Source of the DNA: Akkermansia muciniphila
Lineage (GTDB): Bacteria; Verrucomicrobiota; Verrucomicrobiia; Limisphaerales; SXTU01
Assembly (NCBI GenBank): GCA_945872195.1
Contig: CAMBZO010000010.1
Span: 1 to 16,720, forward strand
DNA: 16,720 bases
Reading direction: 5' to 3'
The position numbers were made by a program, and so were the translations under genes. The notes beneath the pieces were generated by a model. That model was given only the letters and a program-made list of their open reading frames with translations, had not been told where the DNA came from and did no database searches. How positions within the stretch are numbered: position 1 is the stretch's first letter; every line of letters starts with the position of its first letter. Below, piece after piece: positions 1-9,900 of this stretch.

Positions 1-1
1 A

Positions 2-97
2 GTTTAATTTAATGCGGATTAAACCATTCGCTTTAGCATTTTTATTTGATGGAAATTCTGCTTTTGGAAAACCGTCTCCGTCTCTAAAATCAAGCCC
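2..97 (+). promoter_or_regulatory. AT-rich leader of the restriction operon with an inverted repeat
   Basis: The 97 bases before hsdM are clearly more AT-rich than the genes that follow. They begin with a perfect 7-bp inverted repeat, GTTTAAT at 2-8 and ATTAAAC at 18-24. I cannot pick a convincing -35/-10 pair, and no Shine-Dalgarno sequence precedes the hsdM ATG. The repeat could be an operator or part of the promoter of the whole downstream operon, but the window starts here, so the left context is missing. Confidence 0.3.
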
Positions 98-1705
98 ATG
101 CATTGGGTCGCACCTACGGAAAAAAACATCGCCACGGCGACACTCGAAAAGCGCCGTTGGGACGCCGCCGACCAGTTTCGCGCCAATTCCGGCCTCAAGT
201 CCCAGGAATACTCCGCGCCCGTTCTCGGCCTCATCTTCCTGCGCTTCGCCGAAGTCCGCTTCGCTGCCAAACGAGTCATCTTGGAAAAGGCCAGCGCTTC
301 CGCCCGCCGTGGCCCACGCGTGGACGAACCCGCCGCCTACCACGCCGAGGGCATCCTGTATCTGCCCGCCGAGGCGAGGTTCGATTACCTGCTCAACCTC
401 CCCGAAGCCGAGAACATCGGAGCGAAGGTCAATGCCGCCATGCGCGACATCGAGAAGCACAACCCGCAACTCGCCGGCGTCCTGCCCAAGACCTACAACC
501 TCTTCACCAGCACCCTCCTCAAGGAACTGCTCAAACGCGTCTCCGAGATTCCCGCCTCGCTGGACTACGACGCCTTCGGCCTCATCTACGAATACTTCCT
601 CGGAAACTTCGCCATGACCGAGGGGCAGAAAGGCGGCGAATTCTTCACGCCCAACTCGCAGGTCCGGCTCATTGTCGAAATTCTTGAGCCGTTCCATGGG
701 CTCATCCTCGACCGCGCGTGCGGTTCCGGAGGCATGTTCGTGCAGAGCGCCCGGTTTGTGGCGGCGCACCAGAAGAATCCTTCCTCTGAACTCAGCATCT
801 ACGGCCAGGAGCGGGTGGATGCCACCGTCCGCCTCTGCCGCATGAACCTCGCCATTCACGGGCTGGAGGGCGATATTCGCCATGGGAACAGTTACTACGA
901 GGATCCGCACCACAGCACGGGCCGCTTCCATTTCGTCGCCGCGAATCCTCCCTTCAATGTCAACGAAGTGGACAAGGAACGCCTTGCCTCCGAGGTCGGG
1001 CCCGGACGCCGTTATCCCTTCGGCCTGCCCCGCACGGATAACGCGAACTACCTCTGGATTCAGGAATTCTATTCCGCGCTCAATGAACAGGGCCGCGCCG
1101 GATTCGTGATGGCGAATTCCGCCTCCGACGCCCGCGGCTCCGAGCAGGAAATCCGCCGCCAGCTCATCCAAAGCCACAGCGTCGATGTGATGGTCGCCGT
1201 CGGTCCCAACTTTTTCTACACCGTCACGCTTCCTTGCACACTGTGGTTCCTCGACCGTGGAAAAACGAAGACGCCACGCGCCGACACCGTCCTCTTCATC
1301 GATGCCCGCCACATCTATCGGCAGGTGGACCGTGCGCACCGCGAATGGTCACCCGCGCAGATCGGCTTCCTCGCCAACCTCGTCCGCCTCTATCGCGGCG
1401 AAGCCCTCGACTTCACCCTCGGCGGCGACGAAGCGAAGGCGAAACTGATTGAGGTTTTCGGAAATCCAAAATTCCGCGATGTGCCCGGCCTGTGCAAGGC
1501 GGCCACGCTCCAGGAAATCGAAGCGCAAGGCTGGTCGCTCAACCCCGGTCGCTACGTCGGCGTGGCCGCCGGAGAAGCCGTGAGCGACGAGGACTTCAAG
1601 GCGCAACTCGAAACGCTGCACGAGGAACTCGAAACCCTCAACGCCCAGGCCCAAGATCTCGAACAAACCATCGCCAGCAACGTGGCGGAAATACTTGAAG
1701 CATGA
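98..1705 (+). CDS. hsdM: Type I restriction-modification system DNA methyltransferase subunit HsdM
   Basis: The product is the adenine-N6 methyltransferase subunit of a type I restriction enzyme. With HsdS it methylates host sites, and with HsdR added it forms the restriction complex. The 535-aa protein has an HsdM N-terminal helical domain (about residues 17-160, including the DAADQFRANSGLKSQEYS region), then the N6-methyltransferase fold. The pre-motif GGEFFTP is at 179-185. The SAM-binding motif I is DRACGSGG at 205-212, with Arg where Pro is usual. The catalytic motif IV NPPF is at 283-286. The last 35 residues form a helical tail ending NVAEILEA. Length is normal for the family. The ATG has no visible Shine-Dalgarno site, but the N-terminus lines up with the family. 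The stop overlaps the dinD start by 4 nt. The end of this gene is duplicated after dinD. Confidence 0.96.
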   Translation: MHWVAPTEKNIATATLEKRRWDAADQFRANSGLKSQEYSAPVLGLIFLRFAEVRFAAKRVILEKASASARRGPRVDEPAAYHAEGILYLPAEARFDYLLNLPEAENIGAKVNAAMRDIEKHNPQLAGVLPKTYNLFTSTLLKELLKRVSEIPASLDYDAFGLIYEYFLGNFAMTEGQKGGEFFTPNSQVRLIVEILEPFHGLILDRACGSGGMFVQSARFVAAHQKNPSSELSIYGQERVDATVRLCRMNLAIHGLEGDIRHGNSYYEDPHHSTGRFHFVAANPPFNVNEVDKERLASEVGPGRRYPFGLPRTDNANYLWIQEFYSALNEQGRAGFVMANSASDARGSEQEIRRQLIQSHSVDVMVAVGPNFFYTVTLPCTLWFLDRGKTKTPRADTVLFIDARHIYRQVDRAHREWSPAQIGFLANLVRLYRGEALDFTLGGDEAKAKLIEVFGNPKFRDVPGLCKAATLQEIEAQGWSLNPGRYVGVAAGEAVSDEDFKAQLETLHEELETLNAQAQDLEQTIASNVAEILEA

Positions 1706-2556
1706 ACGCCGAAATCGTCCAAACTCTCACCACCACCTTTGAAGCCCACGCCCAACAGACCGAAGGTGGCATCGAATACTGGCTGGCGCGCGATGTCCAA
1801 CATCTGCTCGGCTACGATGAATGGCGCAATTTCAACGCTGCCATTTCCAAGGCCAAGACCGCCTGTGAAGTCTCCGGCCACCGCTTCGCCGACCATTTTG
1901 TTGGCGTCAACAAAATGGTCGATCTCGGTTCAGGCAGCCAGCGCGCGATCGAGGACATCATGCTCACGCGCTATGCCTGCTACCTCGTTGCCCAGAACGG
2001 CGATCCACGGAAGCAGGAAATCGCCTTTGCCCAGACCTACTTTGCCATTCAGACACGCCGGGCGGAATTGATTGAGCAACGGTTGCTCGAAGCGGAGCGC
2101 GTTTCCGCTCGTCAAAAGCTCTCGGCCACCGAAAAGGAACTTTCCGAAGTCATCTTCGAACAAACCGGCGGAAACGAAAACTTTGCCCTCATCCGCAGCA
2201 AGGGCGACCAGGCCCTCTTTGGCAAAAGCACTCAGTCCATGAAAGCCCAATGGAAAGTGCCGGACAACCGCCCGCTGGCAGACTTCGCGCCCACCATCAT
2301 TCTTAAGGCCAAAGATTTCGCCACCGAGATCACGATCTTCAACGCCCGACAGCATGGGATGCAAAGTGAGTCTGCCATTTCCAGCGAACACATCACCAAC
2401 AATGAAGCCGTGCGGAAGACGCTGCTTGAACGTGGCATCCGCCCTGAATCACTGCCGCCGGCCGAAGATGTGAAGAAAGTGGAACGTCGGCTCGCCTCTG
2501 AGGAAAAGAAGTGCCTCAAAAACCCGGACGCCTTGAGCAGCGCCGCAAGCGAATGA
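1702..2556 (+). CDS. dinD: DNA damage-inducible protein D (DinD) family protein
   Basis: This 284-aa protein resembles DinD of E. coli (about 274 aa), an SOS-induced protein reported to inhibit RecA filament activity. The N-terminal part (GIEYWLARDVQHLLGY, then WRNFNAAISKAKTAC) is the BRO-like region of the family, followed by the conserved stretch YACYLVAQNGDPRKQEIAFA and a helical C-terminal half rich in charged residues. Its ATG overlaps the hsdM stop (ATGA, 1702-1705), so it should be translationally coupled. No LexA-type operator is visible directly upstream, as expected inside an operon. A second copy of the hsdM 3' end follows immediately, which suggests dinD arrived as cargo. DinD-like genes next to restriction systems are known. 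What it does there is not; tuning recombination at cut DNA is only a guess. Confidence 0.85.
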   Translation: MNAEIVQTLTTTFEAHAQQTEGGIEYWLARDVQHLLGYDEWRNFNAAISKAKTACEVSGHRFADHFVGVNKMVDLGSGSQRAIEDIMLTRYACYLVAQNGDPRKQEIAFAQTYFAIQTRRAELIEQRLLEAERVSARQKLSATEKELSEVIFEQTGGNENFALIRSKGDQALFGKSTQSMKAQWKVPDNRPLADFAPTIILKAKDFATEITIFNARQHGMQSESAISSEHITNNEAVRKTLLERGIRPESLPPAEDVKKVERRLASEEKKCLKNPDALSSAASE

Positions 2557-2590
2557 GCGCGATGAAACTTGAAACCCTCAACGCCCAGGC

Positions 2591-2643
2591 GCGCACGTCA
2601 CTCCCTTCTCCCGCTGGGAGAAGGGCCGGGGATGTGGGTGCGC
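2591..2643. repeat. REP-like palindromic element inside the hsdM-tail copy
   Basis: The core is a perfect 10-bp inverted repeat, CCCTTCTCCC at 2603-2612 and GGGAGAAGGG at 2616-2625, with a 3-nt loop. GCCGGGGATGTGGG follows. Outer arms GCGCAC (2591-2596) and GTGCGC (2638-2643) are also inverted. It interrupts the duplicated hsdM tail without breaking the frame. The same class of element, in reverse orientation, lies within hsdR near 7326-7369. Confidence 0.7.
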
Positions 2644-2683
2644 AGCTTAAACACACCATCGCCGGCAACGTGGCGGAGATTCT

Positions 2684-2688
2684 GGAGG
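2684..2688 (+). promoter_or_regulatory. Ribosome-binding site that decides the hsdS start
   Basis: GGAGG lies 7 nt before the ATG at 2696 but only 1 nt before the alternative GTG at 2690, so the ATG is the better start. This is one of the few clear Shine-Dalgarno motifs in the operon, and it lies within the duplicated hsdM tail. The equivalent bases of the upstream copy read TTGAAGC, without the motif. Confidence 0.65.
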
Positions 2689-2695
2689 CGTGACG

Positions 2696-3913
<1,218 letters not shown>

Positions 3914-3927
3914 ACCATGCCCACGCC

Positions 3928-4701
3928 ATGATTCCCTTTGAAAACGACAATCTTAGGGCCTACGCGCTATTGCTTCGCATTGAAATTGTGCTGAGAGAGT
4001 GCCTGAGAAGGGCGCTCGAAGCAGAGCATGGTGTTCAATGGCAGAAGAAACTCCACGGGGAACTGCTGAAAAAGATTCGCAAGTCACAGACCGACGAAAA
4101 CAAACCCCAATTCGACTTCATCCGCTTAGGGCCACTCTACTATCTCACGTTTGGCGAATTGCTCACCCAGCTTCAACAGAATCCATCTCGTGCCGTCGCT
4201 GAGAAACTGGGCGGCGACTGCTTCTTGAAACAACTGGAGAATGTTTTCACCCCCCGCAATGCGCTCTGTCACTCACGACCGGTTTCCTCAGTTGGCTTGA
4301 AGACGATCGAGACGCTGTATGCTCAAATGGAGACTGCACTTACGCCGGAAGGGCTGGCGCAGCTCATATCGAAGCCCGATACCGGCTTGGGCCAGGACGA
4401 AACGGCTAGCGGATTGATTCCTGCGTTGGACGACGCGCTTCGCAACTTGCCCAACCTTCCTTCGTCATTTGCAATTCCTGATCTCTTTCAGACTGCGACC
4501 GCACAGTTCTGGTGGGCGGACGACTCGCTTGCGGGATTCAACCGCTTAGTTGTCGAGTCGGCCTTCGATTGCATGAAGCAATACAATGCGCTTCCCGCAG
4601 GCGTGGGCTGTGCGGGGACTCGGCAACGATACTGCGAGCAGCATCAACTAAAGCAGGTCGTTCAAAACGCGATTGCTGAATTAAAGAAGGTGACACTATG
4701 A
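3928..4701 (+). CDS. HEPN-domain protein, putative RNase of a two-gene module
   Basis: This 257-aa protein is not a standard part of a type I system. The N-terminal half is helical (RAYALLLRIEIVLRECLRRAL, then FIRLGPLYYLTFGELLTQL) and leads to RNALCHSRPV. R110-N111-x3-H115 matches the R-x4-6-H signature of HEPN ribonucleases, including the polar residue after the Arg. The arrangement is most like Swt1-type HEPN domains. The C-terminal 100 residues contain no motif I recognise. No signal peptide or membrane segment is seen. It starts 14 nt after hsdS and its stop overlaps the next ATG by 4 nt (ATGA, 4698-4701), so it forms a pair with the ATPase gene. The inferred role is RNA cleavage, perhaps of tRNA, held in check or triggered by the ATPase. 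A non-catalytic binding HEPN domain is the alternative. Confidence 0.6.
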   Translation: MIPFENDNLRAYALLLRIEIVLRECLRRALEAEHGVQWQKKLHGELLKKIRKSQTDENKPQFDFIRLGPLYYLTFGELLTQLQQNPSRAVAEKLGGDCFLKQLENVFTPRNALCHSRPVSSVGLKTIETLYAQMETALTPEGLAQLISKPDTGLGQDETASGLIPALDDALRNLPNLPSSFAIPDLFQTATAQFWWADDSLAGFNRLVVESAFDCMKQYNALPAGVGCAGTRQRYCEQHQLKQVVQNAIAELKKVTL

Positions 4702-6989
4702 GCCAAGCATCCAAAACCAAACTCCCCCCGAACCCATACAAACTTATGCCGGTCAAGAGGCTGGAGGATTTGGCGGGCCGCGCGCGGGAAAGGAAAACAA
4801 TTCGCTACTACCTTAATCTTACGGCAGCGGGTGATAGTCCCCACTTGGCGCTGATTGGCCAAAGAGGTGTCGGCAAAACGAGTTTGCTTAACGGGGCGGA
4901 GGCTATCGCGAAGGAGCTAAAATTACTCCCCGTGCGTCTGGACATGAATGAGCTAAAGGCGAAATCCCCAGGGCGATTTTGGCAGGACTTGTATCAGTCG
5001 CTTGCGCTCGCGATGGTAAAGGCAGGATGCTGGGGTGGCGAGCAAGGGGCGATTTACGCCGAGTTGTTCCGCATGCTTTACACGCGGCAGCCAGGCAGCC
5101 TTGAGAAGGCTGTGATACAAATTCCTTACGCTTTTTCCTGCCACCAAGGAAACATCGACGCGTTTGAATGTTCCGATTCCCTCGTCGTGAATGATTTCAA
5201 TACCTGCCTGACTGAATTAAGGAGCAAAGGACTCACCGGGATCGCGTTGCTGATAGATGAAGCTGATTGTATCGGCAAGAATGTCCCACTACTTCAAATG
5301 TTCCGGAACATTTTCCAAACGGTTGAAAATTGCTCGCTTGTTTTGGCAGGCACAGAAGCGGTCTTCCCGTCCTTGTCCGACGTGTTTTCCCCAATACCTC
5401 GGCAATTTCACCGCGTCGATGTGAAACCTTTTGCTCGCTGGTCAGACACGATGGAGCTAGTTAAGCGCCCTATTCCGAAAGACCTTTTTGATGCTATCGC
5501 GCCAAAGGGAGACGTCCTGCGGGATTTGCATCAACTGTGCGGCGGTGCGCCTGATGAAATCCAGCTATACTGCCACCACATGTATCGTAGTGTTGAGGAC
5601 GGTGCGTCAGAGCGAATGAACCTTTCACCACAGGTTTTCCGCGAAGTTCTCCGGGCTTATCGGTCTAACAGTAGCTCGGCCAATGTGGATTCGGTTCTCA
5701 ACGCCATAGAGCGTTTGCCAGACAAACTTCTTTTCCAGTCAAAGTGGCTTTCACGTCGAAACCTCACACTTGAGGAAAACATCCGCGTGACCGTGCTGAT
5801 TCGCGAGCTGAAGAAGGACCAACCACTCTCGCCTGAAGAAAGGGCGGAAGCTACTTCACAGTTGACCGCTGGCTACCGAACGCTGTTTGAGGCTGGCATT
5901 ATCGAAATCGACAATTGTATTTGCCTTTCCGGTGCGCCGCTTTCAGCCGGCTTTTGGAAGTCCTATGTGGAGGTCGAGAGGGGAAACCGGTGGTCCTGGG
6001 ACGACGATTCATTCGCAGAGCATTTGCGGCAACCTATTACACGCGCAATTGGGAAGGCTTGCGGTGCTGCTTCCCATTTTGAAACGCACTTTGGAGATAA
6101 TGCCAAGCAAGCATTGGGCAACCTTAGAGCCGGCAAGCCCGTAAAAGATGTGGAAGACAGCATGGGTGAAATGATTTTCACCGCACTAGTGGCTCGCGAA
6201 CCCAAAGCTACCCATGCCGTGGATGTTTCGTTCCAGTGGGAATCTCCTGCCGGACGCCAATCAACCCAGATGAGGTTTTCTGAAAAGCCCGAAACTGAGA
6301 TGCGGCAAGAGGACGTTCAGAAATGGCTGGATGCGCGCAAACCAATGCTCGCCTCCAACGAGATTTCTTTCATCGTCACGGGGTTTGATCGTTGGAATCT
6401 TCCTTCGCCGGAGGAATTGCACCGCTTGGGAAATATTTCCGGCTATCACATTCCAGATACGTTTGGTCCGACGCAAGGACAACAGGCCGTGGCAAAGTTC
6501 GGGCAAGGCGATATTCAAGGCTGTTTGGATACATGGAAGAGGATGCTTGCAGACAAGGATGACCCACAAATCAGGAACAACTTGGCATTTTGCCAGATTT
6601 TTACCGGAGATTTTGCCGGTGGCTTAGGGAATGCGGAGAAGGCAGTGGCGGGCGACTATGAACCGCTCTATGAATTAAACAAAGGGGTCGCAAGCTGCCT
6701 GCTAGGCGACACGGAGGGCGCAAACATATGCCTCCGCAATGCCTTGAATGAGCTGCGAGCGCGTGGCGCTAAGCATCATTCCGATGCATCCTTCCTCCTC
6801 GTGCTTGAACCTGACTTGAAAAGGGTCAGTGCTCAACCGGAGTTGCTGGTTGAAATTGGGATTCTGATGAATCTCTGGCGTATGGGAGATTTGCCCCGCG
6901 GCGAATTGGAAGCCGAACTAACCCGACTCGCTCCCGAACAGGCGAGGTCTTTGTTGGAGACACTCGATTCGGCACAAAGTGCGCCTTAA
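4698..6989 (+). CDS. AAA-type ATPase with TPR-like C-terminus, partner of the HEPN protein
   Basis: This 763-aa protein begins with an ORC/STAND-like P-loop ATPase domain. Walker A is GQRGVGKT at 54-61. Walker B is LLIDEAD at 184-190, with D187-E188. Sensor-type text follows (LVLAGTEAVF), then a helical lid region (LHQLCGGAPDEIQLYCHHMY). The middle (about 330-590) is unassigned. From about residue 590 to 700 the sequence looks like tetratricopeptide helices (AVAKFGQGDIQGCLDTWKRM, IRNNLAFCQIFTGDFAGGL, LYELNKGVASCLLGDTEGA). The N-terminus has no signal peptide. It overlaps the HEPN gene by 4 nt and ends 6 nt before hsdR. A sensor or switch role, with the TPR part binding a partner or ligand, is inferred. 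Base composition is visibly more AT-rich than hsdR: one line I counted, 5281-5340, is about 42% GC, against roughly 63% at 8041-8100. Confidence 0.7.
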   Translation: MSQASKTKLPPNPYKLMPVKRLEDLAGRARERKTIRYYLNLTAAGDSPHLALIGQRGVGKTSLLNGAEAIAKELKLLPVRLDMNELKAKSPGRFWQDLYQSLALAMVKAGCWGGEQGAIYAELFRMLYTRQPGSLEKAVIQIPYAFSCHQGNIDAFECSDSLVVNDFNTCLTELRSKGLTGIALLIDEADCIGKNVPLLQMFRNIFQTVENCSLVLAGTEAVFPSLSDVFSPIPRQFHRVDVKPFARWSDTMELVKRPIPKDLFDAIAPKGDVLRDLHQLCGGAPDEIQLYCHHMYRSVEDGASERMNLSPQVFREVLRAYRSNSSSANVDSVLNAIERLPDKLLFQSKWLSRRNLTLEENIRVTVLIRELKKDQPLSPEERAEATSQLTAGYRTLFEAGIIEIDNCICLSGAPLSAGFWKSYVEVERGNRWSWDDDSFAEHLRQPITRAIGKACGAASHFETHFGDNAKQALGNLRAGKPVKDVEDSMGEMIFTALVAREPKATHAVDVSFQWESPAGRQSTQMRFSEKPETEMRQEDVQKWLDARKPMLASNEISFIVTGFDRWNLPSPEELHRLGNISGYHIPDTFGPTQGQQAVAKFGQGDIQGCLDTWKRMLADKDDPQIRNNLAFCQIFTGDFAGGLGNAEKAVAGDYEPLYELNKGVASCLLGDTEGANICLRNALNELRARGAKHHSDASFLLVLEPDLKRVSAQPELLVEIGILMNLWRMGDLPRGELEAELTRLAPEQARSLLETLDSAQSAP

Positions 6990-6995
6990 TTTTCC

Positions 6996-9900
6996 ATGCC
7001 CCACGCCTACACCGAAGATCAGCTTGTCGAGCAGCCCGCCATCGGGTTGTTCGCGGAGCTTGGTTGGACCACGGTGTCGGCGTTGGAGGAAACCTTCGGC
7101 GCGACCGGCACATTGCTGCGCGAGACGAAGGGCGAGGTGGTGTTGGTGTCCCGGTTGCGCGCGGCGTTGGAGCGGTTGAATCCCGCGCTGCCGCCCGAGG
7201 CCATCACCGCCGCCGTGGATGAATTGACCCGCGACCGTTCGGCCATGAGCCTGGAAGCGGCGAACCGCGAGGTGTATGGGCTGCTCAAGGAAGGCATCAA
7301 GGTGTCCGTGCCCGAAACCGATTCGACACCTCACCCCAGCCCTCTCCCCGGTCGAGGCGGAGAGGGAGTCAAAAGCGGCGGGCAGAAGACGGAGCGGGTG
7401 CGGGTGATTGATTGGGAGCATCCGGCGAACAATGATTTTCTGGTGGTCAGCCAGTTCAGCGTTACCGGCGCGCTTTACACCTGCCGGCCGGATTTGGTCG
7501 GCTTCGTCAACGGCCTGCCGCTGGTGGTCATCGAGTTGAAGAAGCCCGGCGTGCCCGCGCGCGCGGCGTTTGACGAGAACCTGACGCACTACAAACAGCA
7601 GATTCCCGCGCTGTTCTGGTTCAACGCGCTGCTCATCGCCTCGAACGGCACGGACAGCCGCGTCGGCTCGCTCACGGCGGATTGGGAGCGGTTCTTCGAG
7701 TGGAAACGCATCGAGCGCGAGGAGGAGCCGCGCCGGGTGTCGCTGGAGGTGATGCTGCGCGGGACGTGCGACCGGATGCGGCTGCTCGACCTGGTGGAGA
7801 ATTTCACCCTGTTCTCGGAGCACAAGGCCGGGCTGGTAAAAATCATCGGGCAGAATCACCAGTTCCTCGGCGTGAACAACGCCATCGCCTCGATGCTGGC
7901 CGCGCGCAAGCTGGGACACGGTCGCGGTGGCGTGTTCTGGCAGACGCAGGGCAGCGGCAAGAGTTTCTCGATGGTGTTCTTCGCGCAGAAGGTGCTGCGC
8001 AAGGTGGCGGGCAACTGGACGTTCGTGGTCGTGACCGACCGCGTGGAACTGGACGACCAGATTGCCAAGACGTTCAAGGCCACCGGCGCGGTGAGCGAAG
8101 CCGAGGGTGACCAGTGCCATGCTGAAAGCGGCGCGCACTTGCGGGAGTTGCTGCGCGGGAATCATCGCTACGTCTTCACGCTCATCCACAAATTCCAGAC
8201 GCCGGAGCTGCTCTGCGACCGGCCGGACGTGATCGTCCTCACGGACGAGGCCCACCGCAGCCAATACGACACGCTGGCGTTGAACATGCGCGCGGCGTTG
8301 CCCAAGGCGCTGTTCCTCGCCTTCACCGGCACGCCGCTGATCGCCGGTGAGGAACGGACCAAGGACGTGTTCGGTGATTACGTTTCCATCTACGACTTCC
8401 AGCAATCCGTCGAGGACGGCGCGACCGTGCCGCTCTTCTACGAGAACCGCACGCCGGAGTTGCAACTCGTGAACCCGGACCTGAACGAGGACATCTACAA
8501 TCTCATCGAGGCGGCGGAACTCGACCCCGAGCAAGAGGCGAAGCTCGAACGGGAGTTGAGCCGGCAATACCACATCCTCACGCGCGACGACCGGCTGGAG
8601 ACGGTGGCGAAAGACATCGTGCGGCATTTCCTCGGGCGCGGCTTCGTCGGCAAGGCGATGGTCGTCTCCATCGACAAGGCCACGGCGCTCAAGATGCACG
8701 ACAAGGTGCGGAAGTATTGGGCGGCAGACCAGACGAAGGTGGAGAAGGAGTTGGCCGGGTTGGGCTATCTGCCGAAGGAGGAGCGCGAATCGGCGGTGAA
8801 TCAGGAGCGTGCGGCGGAGTTGTCCAAACGTCTGGACGTGCTCAAGACCACCGACATGGCGCTGATCGTGTCGCCGGGGCAGAACGAGATTCCGTTGATG
8901 AAGAAGCTGGGGCTGGACATTGAAGCCCACCGCAGGCGGATGAATGAGTCCGATCCCGGGCTGGACGAAAAGTTCAAGGACACGACCGACCCGCTGCGAA
9001 TTGTGTTCGTCTGCGCCATGTGGCTGACCGGTTTCGACGCGCCGAGCTGTTCCACGGTGTATCTCGACAAGCCGATGCGGAATCACACGCTCATGCAGAC
9101 CATCGCGCGGGCCAACCGCGTGTTCCCCGGCAAGCACAGCGGCATGATCGTGGATTACGCGAACGTGTTCGCCTCGCTGGAGAAGGCGCTGGCCATCTAC
9201 GGGGCAGGCAAGGGCGGCGCGAATCCGGTCAAGGACAAGGCAAAGCTCGTCACCGATTTACGTAAGGCCGTGGACGCAGCGACAACCTTCTGCGCCACGC
9301 GCCAGGTGATTCTTCCCGCCATCGAGCAACTGGTCGCTGGCAGTATGCAACGCTTGCAGAAGCTCACCGACGCCGTGGACGCGCTCATCTCGCCCGATCC
9401 ATTGCGCCGGGAGTTCCTCGGCCATGAGCGCATCGTCGGCACGCTCTACGGTGCGGTGAAGCCCGACCCGGCGGCGTTGGAGTTTGCCGGTCGTGTCGCC
9501 ACCCTGACCGCCATCGCCGAAGCCATCCGCGCCAAGCTCAACCCGAACCCAGCGGACATCACGGAAGTGATGGGCGACATCGGCAAATTGCTCGACGCCT
9601 CCATCACCGGCGTGGACATGCCCGCGAAACCCGCGCCGGTGATGGATCTGTCGAAGATTGATTTCGCTGCGCTGGCTGCAAAGTTCAAAGAGTCCAAGCA
9701 CAAGAACACCGACCTCGAAGTCCTCAAGGCCGCCATCCGTGCCCAACTGGAGAAGCTGATTCGCCTGAACAAGACGCGAGCCGACTTCGCGGACAAGTTC
9801 GAGGAGTTGATTGAGAGCTACAACACCGGCAGCCGGAACATCGAGGAGCTGTTCGAAGAGTTGCTGAAGCTGACGCGCAATCTGAGCGAAGAGCAGCAAC

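Larger units (their letters stand above)
2553..2693 (+). pseudogene. Second, scarred copy of the hsdM 3' end
   Basis: This 46-codon frame repeats the hsdM C-terminus. Bases 2568-2590 match 1628-1650 at 22 of 23 positions (LETLNAQA), and 2646-2693 match 1658-1705 with about nine changes, encoding HTIAGNVAEILEA where hsdM has QTIASNVAEILEA. Between the halves lies an in-frame insert of about 51 nt carrying a palindromic element. The frame starts with an ATG overlapping the dinD stop (2553-2556), and its own stop overlaps a GTG of hsdS. It therefore keeps an unbroken chain of coupled reading frames and supplies the hsdS ribosome-binding site. It may be translated as a short peptide, but it is best read as a recombination scar left when dinD was inserted. 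Confidence 0.75.

Noticed and set aside
6918..9137. Long open frame opposite hsdR (739 codons)
   Set aside because: It is antisense to the intact hsdR gene, and its composition (Arg, His, Leu, Val runs) is that of a shadow frame.
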